From: a virus
DNA length: 25,601 nt
Reading direction: 5' to 3' (one strand)
IMG/VR virus record: IMGVR_UViG_3300002460_000149
Span: 1 to 25,601 of that record
The number at the start of each line of letters is the position of its first letter. The stretch's first letter is position 1. This document shows positions 14,353 to 22,370 of this stretch, piece after piece. Both the position numbers and the translations under genes were made by a program. The notes below the pieces were generated by a model. That model saw only the letters and a list, made by a program, of their open reading frames with translations. It was not told where the DNA came from and made no database searches.

Positions 14353-16689
14353 TTAATATTCAAATAAATCTTCTTTAATTATTTTATTTTCCTCCTTTTC
14401 AATCCAATTATATTCTGATTCAAGGTTTTTTGAGTTTGTTATAAATAATTTTGATGAAATAGATTTCACACCGAAAGAATAATTCCATCCTAATGCAGAA
14501 TAAATTCTTTCCACTTTATTATCAATTGTACTAGGCATCATTTTTGACCAATCTACTTTTATATTTTTAGGTAACTGCCAACTAAATTCAAAACTTATTA
14601 CATCTGTTCCAATTCCTTTATCATAGTAAGGATAAATAAAAATAAATTTTACTTTATTTCCTTCTTTGAACTGTGTTTTAAGATATTTATTAGAGTATTT
14701 TGCTCCTCTCACATGTGGAACATTTGATTTATATGTATTCAATGGTTTAGTTATTGCTTTTGGAATTCCTATATCATCAAAAGTATAAAATCCTTCTATC
14801 AATTTTTTCTTTTCTGTTTTTATGAATTCATCAATATCAGATTTATTTTTTTCTTCTAATACCATCCTAAATAATTTCTTTTGTATTTTTTGTGCAATAT
14901 AAGAACTATCACTTCTTATAACTTCAAAACCTACTATAACTAATTTTTCAGGATTAAGTATTTCACCATCTAAATAATTTACTAAACCAGCATAACGTTT
15001 TTTACTTTCCCCAAAAAATACTTTACTGAATAATTTTTCAAATTCCATTTCAAAATTATGTACCAGAATATTATGTTGTTGTGCAAAATCTTTATAAATA
15101 AAATTAATATAAGAACATATTTCCTTTAACCTTTCTACAGCATTTTCACCTTCTACTTTTATAAAATTACTATCTGTATCTGCATATATAACATCCATTC
15201 CTTTCTTATTTACTTCTTCTTTTGTCCAATTTATGATTTTTCTTCCTATGTATGTAACACTTCCTGCTATTTCTTCCCTATACAAACGGTAGTGAGGAGA
15301 ACCTAATACACCATAAAAACTATTTAATATTATTTTAATTGCATATTGTTGATTATAGTATTTGTTATAAAGAGAAGTACTGTAAGGATATTGTTTCATT
15401 AAAGATTTATAGTGTTTTCTTAATTTAAATAATTCTATCAATATATCAGGAATTAAACCTTTACATTCTTCTTTACTTTTGAATTTAATTCCATTACCTA
15501 CATCTATTTTACCTTCTTTATTAATTGTTTCTGGGCTCATATTATAAGAGATAATTATGGAAGGATATAGCGATTTTAAATCTAATACTCCTACATTTTT
15601 ATGCAATCCTGGTTTAGGAGTTAGAACTAATCCACCCTTTAAATCTTTACGTTTATGTGGTATTGTGGTAGGCAGAATAAACTTTTTATCTAGTTTTCTT
15701 ATTAATAATACATCTGCTATTCTAGTATTATATTGTAAATCTTCCCAATTACAACCTATTTCTCTTCTCAATGTATCAAAATAATCTATGATACCTTTTT
15801 CCTCATTTAATAATTTTAAAAGTAATGTATCTTGTCTTGAATATTCTACTAATTTAGGTTTATTTTGTTTATTTAATTCTTCAAATGACATATTAATAGG
15901 TAATTTAACTTTTTCTTCTCCTAATTCTAATTTTGATATAGAATTTAATCTGTAACTTACTTTTTCACCTGCAGTTAATATTTTATACCCTTTTAATAAA
16001 TCAAAACATACTCTGCCTTTTACTTTAAAATCATTTTTATCACTGATACACCAATTCATAGGTGAAATGGTTTTGAATTGTTTATCTATTCCTAATTTTT
16101 TACATCTATTAAATAAATATGGAAGGTCAAAATTATTACTGTTCCATCCTACTATTAAATCTGGGTCTAAATCTCTTATTTTATTTATAAAATATAAAAA
16201 CATTTCTTTCTCATTTTCACATATTACAGTATCTAAAATTTTTTCTTTTAAATCAAATGTTATAACAGTAGGAATTAAATCATGGTTTGTCATAAAAGAA
16301 ATCATGGTTACAGGTTTAGGTGTGTTAATAACATCTAATGAATCAGCGGTTTCAATATCAAAATATAATATTTCTAAAGGTGTATAAGATATTTGTTTTA
16401 TTCTATCAACTAAATATCTAGTAGTATATCTTATATCTGCCTCCCAGGTTTTTAGATATTTTTGTCTTTCAATTATTACATCTCCAGGAACATTGACATA
16501 AATTCTTTTAATATTATCTCCATACAATCCTTTAAATTCTCCTCCTTCATCTTCTATATAAAAATAAGGTTGAAAATCTGTTATCAGTATTTGTTCTCTT
16601 TTTCTTGTTTCAGGATTTCTTGTAAATAGCATTAAATCATTTTTTCCATCTAATTCTATACACACCAAAGGTAATGTTTTTAATTCCAT
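14353..16689 (-). CDS. polB: Family B DNA polymerase
   Basis: 778 residues, full length for an archaeal replicative polymerase B. The 3'-5' exonuclease motifs are intact: YFDIETAD (D111, E113), WNSNNFDLPY (N186, D188) and YSRQDTL (Y283, D287). The polymerase motifs are intact: DLKSLYPSI (370-378, catalytic D370), KIILNSFYG (452-460) and YADTDS (502-507), followed by a KKRYAGL motif. No intein or insertion interrupts it. It starts three bases after the dpdA stop and runs into the nuclease gene, so modification and replication genes appear to be co-transcribed. Synthesises the viral genome, probably with the PCNA clamp from the same operon. Confidence 0.97.
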   Translation of the reverse strand: MELKTLPLVCIELDGKNDLMLFTRNPETRKREQILITDFQPYFYIEDEGGEFKGLYGDNIKRIYVNVPGDVIIERQKYLKTWEADIRYTTRYLVDRIKQISYTPLEILYFDIETADSLDVINTPKPVTMISFMTNHDLIPTVITFDLKEKILDTVICENEKEMFLYFINKIRDLDPDLIVGWNSNNFDLPYLFNRCKKLGIDKQFKTISPMNWCISDKNDFKVKGRVCFDLLKGYKILTAGEKVSYRLNSISKLELGEEKVKLPINMSFEELNKQNKPKLVEYSRQDTLLLKLLNEEKGIIDYFDTLRREIGCNWEDLQYNTRIADVLLIRKLDKKFILPTTIPHKRKDLKGGLVLTPKPGLHKNVGVLDLKSLYPSIIISYNMSPETINKEGKIDVGNGIKFKSKEECKGLIPDILIELFKLRKHYKSLMKQYPYSTSLYNKYYNQQYAIKIILNSFYGVLGSPHYRLYREEIAGSVTYIGRKIINWTKEEVNKKGMDVIYADTDSNFIKVEGENAVERLKEICSYINFIYKDFAQQHNILVHNFEMEFEKLFSKVFFGESKKRYAGLVNYLDGEILNPEKLVIVGFEVIRSDSSYIAQKIQKKLFRMVLEEKNKSDIDEFIKTEKKKLIEGFYTFDDIGIPKAITKPLNTYKSNVPHVRGAKYSNKYLKTQFKEGNKVKFIFIYPYYDKGIGTDVISFEFSWQLPKNIKVDWSKMMPSTIDNKVERIYSALGWNYSFGVKSISSKLFITNSKNLESEYNWIEKEENKIIKEDLFEY

Positions 16690-16691
16690 TG

Positions 16692-17822
16692 TTAGTAGTA
16701 ATCAAGTAAATTTTTAGTTCTATGTCTTACACCTTTTTCATAATTTTCTAATCCATTTTCAATACATCCATCAATATATTCTATTCCTTTTAAAGCATTT
16801 CTAGAATGTTTTGATATAAAAAATTTTAGATATTCTTTATCCTTTATTCCTGTTATTATACTAGTGTAATCAACAATATGATTTAAATTATGTAAAGATA
16901 ACAAACTTAATCCAAATGTATCATCTTTACCTTCTTCTGATAATATATTGTATTTATTAATCATTTTACAGCTTTCACATATGCAAGGTGATTGTTTAAA
17001 ATCAGCTACAATATTATTTTCTGTAAGTATCCTTTCTCTATCACTAGATAATTTAATCATATCAAAATATTTTAAAGGATTAAAAATAGCTTTATATTTA
17101 CTACCAATAATATAAGAGGAACTATCAAAAGTAATAAGAGGATGTTTGGATAATAAACCATAATAAGTTATCATAGGGATACTTGTTTTACCACTAACCT
17201 GTAATATATGAATTGGTTTATCTGGAAAATTTTCTTTAGCAAAAATAAGATATTTTGCTATTTGTTCAGGACTTGTAGATGGTTTTGGGGCTAATGCGTA
17301 ACCATCAAATTGATGGTTTTTAGTTAATCTATCATACCAAGATTTCATTTCTTGATAAGTTTCTCCTTGTATTGTAGCATATAATTTAAGATTATTATTT
17401 TTTCTACTTTCTATCGCTTTTTCACTGTTAACAGCAGTTTGCTCCATTTTTTTAATAAACCCTTCTCCTGTTAATTTAGAACCAAATTGCATTGTTTCGG
17501 ACATTGTATAAGGAGGTGTATCAAGTGTTAATCCTATGTTCGCAACCTTTTCCTGCCATCTTAAAATTTTAATTACATCAATATCTTTACTCATACTAAC
17601 ACTTTGATATCCACCACTATCAGCTATTATGGTTACATTTGGAGCTATATCTAATTCTTCTCTGTAATTATGTCTATCAAAATTATAAAAAGCAGATGAG
17701 AGAATATAAGGATAATAAAAAGTACATTCTTTTTTCCACCAATAAATACATTCAGAATAAGGAGTTTTTGGTTTATTATTAAATGCCCCTCCTATTGCTG
17801 GAATATATTTAATTTCTACCAT
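16692..17822 (-). CDS. dpdA: DpdA-type 7-deazaguanine DNA transglycosylase
   Basis: 376 residues of the tRNA-guanine transglycosylase superfamily. Visible are ADSGGYQSVS (67-76, base-binding loop with D68), LTLDTPP (99-104), ATIQGETY (149-156), HILQVSG (205-211), ITFDSSSY (230-237, with D233 as likely nucleophile) and the zinc site CICESC (C280, C282, C285) with H311 in LSLHNLNHIV. The sequence departs from tRNA enzymes and lacks the PUA domain of archaeal arcTGT, as expected for DpdA, which swaps guanine in DNA for a preQ0-derived base. It overlaps the queF gene by seven bases and sits with folE, queD, queE and queC, so it most likely modifies viral DNA. Confidence 0.88.
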   Translation of the reverse strand: MVEIKYIPAIGGAFNNKPKTPYSECIYWWKKECTFYYPYILSSAFYNFDRHNYREELDIAPNVTIIADSGGYQSVSMSKDIDVIKILRWQEKVANIGLTLDTPPYTMSETMQFGSKLTGEGFIKKMEQTAVNSEKAIESRKNNNLKLYATIQGETYQEMKSWYDRLTKNHQFDGYALAPKPSTSPEQIAKYLIFAKENFPDKPIHILQVSGKTSIPMITYYGLLSKHPLITFDSSSYIIGSKYKAIFNPLKYFDMIKLSSDRERILTENNIVADFKQSPCICESCKMINKYNILSEEGKDDTFGLSLLSLHNLNHIVDYTSIITGIKDKEYLKFFISKHSRNALKGIEYIDGCIENGLENYEKGVRHRTKNLLDYY

Positions 17823-18286
17823 TGTGAAAATAAAAGATAATTTACATAAAATTTTTCTTCATCATTATTTTTTTCATATCTTATAATTACTTCAGATGGT
17901 ATTCCACCTCTTGGTTCAAAAACAAATTTTGCATTTAATTTATGTGGTAAACATATTTTCACTAAATCTTTTATTATTTGTACAGCTATAAATTCTTTAA
18001 ACATTCCTATGTTTCTATATCCATTTAAATAAAGTTTTAGAGATTTTTCTTCTACAACAACCATATCAGGAACATATTTTATTGTAAGGGTTCCAAAATC
18101 CGGAAGTCCTGTTTTAGGGCATAGACTATTGAGTTCTTTAGAAGTGTAAATTACTTCATATTTGACATCTTTATGTATATTATCAACAGTTTGCAGTTTT
18201 GAAAGTTGTTTTAATTGTTCTGTTATGTTTTTATGCTTATTTTCATAACCGGTTATATCTTTCACTTGTTTTGATATTTTATTCAT
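17816..18286 (-). CDS. queF: QueF-family preQ0-converting enzyme
   Basis: 156 residues with the T-fold signature of QueF: SLCPKTGLPDFGTLTIKY, giving the thioimide-forming C56 and the proton donor D63; VEEKSLKLYLNGYRN, the NADPH-binding motif E-x-K-S-x-K-x-Y; and PRGGIPSEV near the end. In QueF the next active-site motif reads F-H-E; here it is F96-K97-E98, so the histidine is a lysine while the glutamate that binds the base is kept. QueF reduces preQ0 to preQ1; archaeal QueF-like proteins instead form archaeosine from preQ0. The NADPH motif favours the reductase, the missing histidine leaves room for another activity. GAGGT eight bases before the ATG is a good ribosome binding site. Confidence 0.85.
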   Translation of the reverse strand: MNKISKQVKDITGYENKHKNITEQLKQLSKLQTVDNIHKDVKYEVIYTSKELNSLCPKTGLPDFGTLTIKYVPDMVVVEEKSLKLYLNGYRNIGMFKEFIAVQIIKDLVKICLPHKLNAKFVFEPRGGIPSEVIIRYEKNNDEEKFYVNYLLFSQW

Positions 18287-18971
18287 TGTTATACCTCAAT
18301 TTTGTATTACTACTATCTAAAATAAATGGTGTTTGATAAGGTTGTTTATGATACATATATTCCAATATTTTCTTAATTTCTTTGATATATGTTTTAATAT
18401 TCCATTCTTTAGATAATTTTTCAATCCAATCAAACATAACCATATCATCTTTAAACTGTTTTTCATTTAGACCTTCTATTAATGTTGCACAACAATTTTT
18501 ACAAAGATTACGTGCAAATGGAGACTTAATAATGTTAGTCCTTCTTAAATTTTTATTATATATAAATTTTATAAGAGGCATTTTACAATGCAATGGTTTC
18601 CAATTATGTATTAAACATTTATTATTTTTTAAATATTGACATTCATTTTTATGTCTTTGACCCACATAAATCTTTTTAATATGTCCATTAACTTTCATTT
18701 CTATTTCTTGTAAATCTTTTTTATTTTCTTCAGGAATTTCTTTATATTCTATTTGACCCCAAAATTTATAAAAAGGAATTTTGCAACATCCAGCATTACT
18801 CATACATGTGTAATTTCTAAAAAATAATGAACTTATCCTGATTTTTTTAGGAGCGTTAAAATGATATTTTTTTCCTTCATATTCTATTTCAACATCTTCT
18901 TTTGCAATTAAAGCTATATATTTCATTTCTACATAGAAATCTTTGATTAGTGCAGATTTATTTATTTTCAT
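18279..18971 (-). CDS. Cysteine-rich YkgJ/CxxCxxCC-like metal-binding protein
   Basis: 230 residues with cysteines in the order of the YkgJ-type (CxxCxxCC) family, thought to bind zinc or an Fe-S cluster: C56 and C62-C63 in YTCMSNAGCCKIPF, then C111, C119, H122 and C129 in ECQYLKNNKCLIHNWKPLHCKMP, and C157, C160, C161 in LCKNCCATLI. The KCLIH...P..C...P stretch is characteristic. Biochemical role of the family is poorly known. It overlaps queC by 14 bases and queF by 8, so it is embedded in the preQ0 cassette. It may act in the modification pathway, for example as a metal-cofactor enzyme on the base; that is inference. Confidence 0.7.
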   Translation of the reverse strand: MKINKSALIKDFYVEMKYIALIAKEDVEIEYEGKKYHFNAPKKIRISSLFFRNYTCMSNAGCCKIPFYKFWGQIEYKEIPEENKKDLQEIEMKVNGHIKKIYVGQRHKNECQYLKNNKCLIHNWKPLHCKMPLIKFIYNKNLRRTNIIKSPFARNLCKNCCATLIEGLNEKQFKDDMVMFDWIEKLSKEWNIKTYIKEIKKILEYMYHKQPYQTPFILDSSNTKLRYNNE

Positions 18972-19698
18972 ATTGTATAGGGTCCTCCATTCCTATTTTT
19001 TTAAATGCTTCTAATCTTTCTATACAACTACCACATTTACCACAAGCTTTTTCTCTTCCTTTATAACAAGTCCAAGTTAATGAATAATCTACATTCCATT
19101 TTTTTCCACATAATGCTATATCGCTTTTATCTATATTAATAAAAGGTGCAGATAAAATAGGAGGATTCCAATCACATAAACCAATACTTTTTTTCATAGA
19201 AGATATAAATTCTATTCTACAGTCAGGATAAATATGATGGTCTCCAGAATGGGCTCCGTAAAATAAATATTTAGCTCCATTACTTATAGCGAATGATGTA
19301 GCTAAACTGAGCATAACCATATTTCTATTTGGAACTACAGTTTGTTTCATATTATCATCTGTATAATATCCTTCTGGTATGTTAATATAATCTCTTGTTA
19401 AAGCTGAGTCTGCTACTTGATTTAATACATTTAAATCTAAAATTATTTGAGGTACTCCTAATTTTTTACAATTAATCATGGCCATTTCTAGTTCCTTTTT
19501 ATGTTTTTGTCCATAATTGAAAGACAATGCTATTACTTTTGCTCTGTTTTTAACTAATCCATATAACAAAGTAGTAGAATCCATTCCTCCTGATAATATT
19601 ATAATACATTTTTCATTTTGTATTCCTTTAGTAATCTCTTTAAAAAAATCATCATCTACAAATGATTTATTTACTGTTTGTGTTGTTGTCATTGTCAT
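18958..19698 (-). CDS. queC: 7-cyano-7-deazaguanine synthase QueC
   Basis: 246 residues. The PP-loop ATP-binding motif LSGGMDSTTLL lies at 35-45, followed by SFNYGQKHKKEL, VPNRNMVMLSLA and GAHSGDHHIYPDC, all typical of QueC. The zinc site is C211, C219, C222 and C225 in TCYKGREKACGKCGSC. The enzyme turns 7-carboxy-7-deazaguanine and ammonia into preQ0 with ATP. It has no glutamine amidotransferase extension, so it is not the Gat-QueC type that makes archaeosine in some phages. The gene starts five bases after folE. Confidence 0.96.
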   Translation of the reverse strand: MTMTTTQTVNKSFVDDDFFKEITKGIQNEKCIIILSGGMDSTTLLYGLVKNRAKVIALSFNYGQKHKKELEMAMINCKKLGVPQIILDLNVLNQVADSALTRDYINIPEGYYTDDNMKQTVVPNRNMVMLSLATSFAISNGAKYLFYGAHSGDHHIYPDCRIEFISSMKKSIGLCDWNPPILSAPFINIDKSDIALCGKKWNVDYSLTWTCYKGREKACGKCGSCIERLEAFKKIGMEDPIQYENK

Positions 19699-19702
19699 TA
19701 TT

Positions 19703-20209
19703 TTATCTCCTCATTAAATCTAAAAATTCTTTTCTAGCATCACTATCTGTTTTATATATTCCTCTTAATGATGATGTGGTAGTTTCTCCTTCGGTTTTTA
19801 TACCTCTTATTTCTATACATAAATGTCTGGCTTTCATTATTATTATTAATCCTTTAGGTTTTAATTTATCATCTAAATATGTAGCGATTTCATCTGTTAA
19901 TTTTTCTTGCACTTGTGGTCTATGTGCAAACATATTTACTGTTCTTGAAAATTTACTTAATCCTGCTATTTTACCGTTTGGTATGTAACCAATATAAAAA
20001 TCTCCGAAGAATGGAACTAAATGATGTGAACACATAGAATAAAATTTACCCCTAATAATTATCATTTCATCAATTTTACTTTCAAAAGTAGTAAAATTAA
20101 AGTTTAAACTATCATCTACCCATTCCTTAATAAATTTTTTATGTCTTTTCGGTGTATTTTTTAATTCTTCCTTTGTAAATAAATCATCTGAGTATTCAAT
20201 TTTCATCAT
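19703..20209 (-). CDS. folE: GTP cyclohydrolase I (FolE type IA)
   Basis: 168 residues from ATG 20209 (MMKIEYSDD; ATG 20206 is also possible). A longer frame to 20239 would run further into the upstream gene and is not needed. Zinc ligands are C60 and H63 in SMCSHHLVPFFG and C131 in ARHLCIEIRG. IPNGKIAGLSKFSR and RPQVQEKLTDEIA are further family signatures. It converts GTP to 7,8-dihydroneopterin triphosphate, the first step to preQ0. Most archaea use the unrelated MptA for this step, so a bacterial-type FolE here indicates recruitment for 7-deazaguanine production rather than for host folate or methanopterin. Confidence 0.95.
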   Translation of the reverse strand: MMKIEYSDDLFTKEELKNTPKRHKKFIKEWVDDSLNFNFTTFESKIDEMIIIRGKFYSMCSHHLVPFFGDFYIGYIPNGKIAGLSKFSRTVNMFAHRPQVQEKLTDEIATYLDDKLKPKGLIIIMKARHLCIEIRGIKTEGETTTSSLRGIYKTDSDARKEFLDLMRR

Positions 20210-20624
20210 TGTTTTCCCATGGATATTGTATCCATTCATCTTCTTTTTTTTCTATCGCCCAAAATTCTGGTTGAATTTTAGATTTTTTACAATAATGTAT
20301 TGTGGCTAATTTAAAATTTATATATTTACTTAATGTTTTTCCTGTGTCTGCTATATCATCACATACAATAGTTGAATTAATATTACCATGGTCTAATTCT
20401 TTTGATGACCATACTATAGGACTTAGTCCTGTATATTTTTTAATTTTATGTGATAACATTGTAGCTATTATAAATCCACCTCTTGGAATTCCTGCCAATA
20501 ATCCTATTTTTAAATCATTTTGTTCTACTTCAAATAAGATATTTTTTGCTAATTTGTCAATTGCATATTCTAATTCAGACCATGTCATTTTAATAATTTT
20601 TTGTTTTTTATTTTTTTCTACCAT
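20196..20624 (-). CDS. Purine-type phosphoribosyltransferase
   Basis: 142 residues of the type I phosphoribosyltransferase fold: LLAGIPRGGFIIATML (42-57), the PRPP-binding loop IVCDDIADTGKTL (86-98) with the two acidic residues, and a C-terminal PEFWAIEKKEDEWIQYPWE like the hood of xanthine-guanine or hypoxanthine phosphoribosyltransferases. It would add ribose-5-phosphate to a purine base. It overlaps queE by one base and folE by 14, so it is part of the preQ0 cassette. It may recycle the guanine that DpdA releases, boost the GTP supply for FolE, or act on a 7-deazaguanine base; the sequence does not decide. Confidence 0.8.
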   Translation of the reverse strand: MVEKNKKQKIIKMTWSELEYAIDKLAKNILFEVEQNDLKIGLLAGIPRGGFIIATMLSHKIKKYTGLSPIVWSSKELDHGNINSTIVCDDIADTGKTLSKYINFKLATIHYCKKSKIQPEFWAIEKKEDEWIQYPWENNDEN

Positions 20625-21286
20625 TATCTTTTCCTATTATTATCATACATCATCACATGTAACCTCGGTGTTAATTTTATATCATATTGTCCTGACTCTG
20701 TTAACATGTTTTCAATGACTCTTAATCTTTTTATTTGTATGTTTGATGTAACACCTTCTGCCATAAAATAAACATTTCTTAATTTTAATTTCTTTTTTAA
20801 GGATAATGCCATTTTAAAATCTCCTAAATTTTTAATTACAAATTTAAAATCATTTTCTAAAAATTTATTATATTGTCTTAATGCTTCTTCATTTAAATTT
20901 ATTTTTGCTTCAGCACTGTATAATTTTGGACTTACATTGAACCTGACATATTGTTGTAACTCAGAATTATAATTTATTCCACTAGTTTCTATTTCTATTC
21001 CTCCCATTCCACCTTGTTTTACTATTTTTACTAAATCAACTAGGTCTTTTTGTATAGTAGGTTCTCCTCCTGTTATTACTACATTATCTGCAAGTTTGTT
21101 TTCTAAAATTTCCTTTGATAATTTTTCAGGTGTTACTGTAAATGGTTTTTCTTTACCATTCCAACTTTCTGGAATATCACACCAGTTACACTGTACAGGA
21201 CATCCGAAGGTTCTGATAAAATAACTATAAACACCTAAATTTCTACCTTCCCCTTGGAATGCCATATATACTTCATGAACTTTCAT
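20624..21286 (-). CDS. queE: 7-carboxy-7-deazaguanine synthase QueE
   Basis: 220 residues of the radical SAM superfamily. FQGEGRNLGVYSYFIR precedes the cluster motif C29-x3-C33-x2-C36 (GCPVQCNWCD), the variant typical of QueE for its 4Fe-4S cluster. ITGGEPTIQ (71-79) binds the SAM amino group, and NVSPKL (around 116-121) lines the substrate pocket. The enzyme contracts 6-carboxy-tetrahydropterin to 7-carboxy-7-deazaguanine. It starts within the queD stop (ATGA overlap) and ends in overlap with the phosphoribosyltransferase gene. Confidence 0.95.
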   Translation of the reverse strand: MKVHEVYMAFQGEGRNLGVYSYFIRTFGCPVQCNWCDIPESWNGKEKPFTVTPEKLSKEILENKLADNVVITGGEPTIQKDLVDLVKIVKQGGMGGIEIETSGINYNSELQQYVRFNVSPKLYSAEAKINLNEEALRQYNKFLENDFKFVIKNLGDFKMALSLKKKLKLRNVYFMAEGVTSNIQIKRLRVIENMLTESGQYDIKLTPRLHVMMYDNNRKR

Positions 21287-21648
21287 TTTAATTCAGATGA
21301 ATCTGCCTCTGCATAGGAATTACTAGTTTCCCAAATTCTTACTTTACAAGGAAATCCAAATTTAACAAATATATTTAACATTATTTCTGTAGCAATATTT
21401 TCTGCTGTTGTAGGAATATTTTTATTTAAAAAAGGAGGTATTTGATTTAAATTTTTATGGTCGTAATTATCATTTATCATTTTCTTAATATGTGTAAAAT
21501 CTGCTATCAATCCTGTTTCTTTATTTACTGTTCCTTTTATCCAAACTTCAATTTTATATGTATGACCATGTAATTCATTACACTTGCTATCATATGGCAA
21601 AAATAATTGATGTGCTGAGTCAAATGTAAATGTTTTGTATATTTCCAT
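21283..21648 (-). CDS. queD: 6-carboxy-tetrahydropterin synthase QueD
   Basis: 121 residues, the normal length for QueD. Zinc ligands are H13 in FDSAHQL and H27, H29 in ELHGHTY; the catalytic C23 is in SKCNELHGH. DHKNLNQ (63-69), IPTTAENIA (78-86) and RIWETSNSYAE (104-114) complete the family pattern. It turns dihydroneopterin triphosphate into 6-carboxy-tetrahydropterin, step two of preQ0 synthesis. The ATG overlaps the PCNA stop by one base, which couples modification directly to replication genes. Confidence 0.96.
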   Translation of the reverse strand: MEIYKTFTFDSAHQLFLPYDSKCNELHGHTYKIEVWIKGTVNKETGLIADFTHIKKMINDNYDHKNLNQIPPFLNKNIPTTAENIATEIMLNIFVKFGFPCKVRIWETSNSYAEADSSELK

Positions 21649-22370
21649 TAATCTGCCCTCGGAGCTAAAATATATTTTACTTCTGAAAAATTTGTAGGAT
21701 TATAATTAATTTGCATAGGATAATCATTTTTTAAAAACAATTTACAAGTTTTTTTATCTATTACTTGTAATATATTTAACAATTGTTCACCAAAAGAAGA
21801 TTTACAATTTAATTCTTTTTCTAAATTTAATTCTAATCTATAAATATATTTTTTAAATTTATTATCTCCTATATGTATCAATAAATGTTTATCTAGTACC
21901 TCTAAAATTATATTACCTTCTTTGATTGTGTTTCTAAATCTAGCTATTTTTTTGCCATCTAATACATTTGGCCCAGATAAAGATATATATTCCTCAAAAC
22001 TAAGATTTGGAACTTTATCTTGTTCAGAAATTTCTCCATTTATTAAAGGAACAGAAAACTTTTCTTTTTCAGACCTTATTATTAATTTTCCAGTTTCTTC
22101 TGTTACTGTTATAGTTGTATCAAAATTTTCTATTAATTTAATAAATTCTGATATATTATTTAGTATAAAATTGAATGGAACAATTTCGTGAAAGATTTCT
22201 TCATTCAAATGACCACTTACAAAAAGTGATTGCGAAGCTGATGTAGCATTTATATACAAACCATCTTTTTTTAATCTGAAAATAATATCTTTTGTATCAA
22301 ATTCATTATTTATAAACATATTTCTAAGAAAATCACTTAATTCTTTACTATCTATTTTAAATTTCCCCAT
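21648..22370 (-). CDS. pcn: PCNA-like DNA sliding clamp
   Basis: 240 residues, the usual clamp size. The two-domain clamp pattern can be seen: an N-terminal part with IIFRLKKDGLYINATSASQSLFV and PFNFILNNISEFIKLI, an interdomain stretch with SVPLINGE, and a C-terminal KYILAPRAD, like the P-loop strand and tail (YYLAPK) of archaeal PCNA. It would encircle DNA and tether polymerase B. The sequence is divergent from cellular PCNA, as is common for viral clamps. It overlaps the upstream ATPase gene by 14 bases. Confidence 0.8.
   Translation of the reverse strand: MGKFKIDSKELSDFLRNMFINNEFDTKDIIFRLKKDGLYINATSASQSLFVSGHLNEEIFHEIVPFNFILNNISEFIKLIENFDTTITVTEETGKLIIRSEKEKFSVPLINGEISEQDKVPNLSFEEYISLSGPNVLDGKKIARFRNTIKEGNIILEVLDKHLLIHIGDNKFKKYIYRLELNLEKELNCKSSFGEQLLNILQVIDKKTCKLFLKNDYPMQINYNPTNFSEVKYILAPRAD

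Noticed and set aside
16692-17822. Archaeal tRNA-guanine transglycosylase (arcTGT)
   Set aside because: The catalytic and zinc motifs are shared, but the protein is only 376 residues, lacks a PUA domain and sits in a viral preQ0 cassette beside DNA polymerase, so DpdA is more likely.
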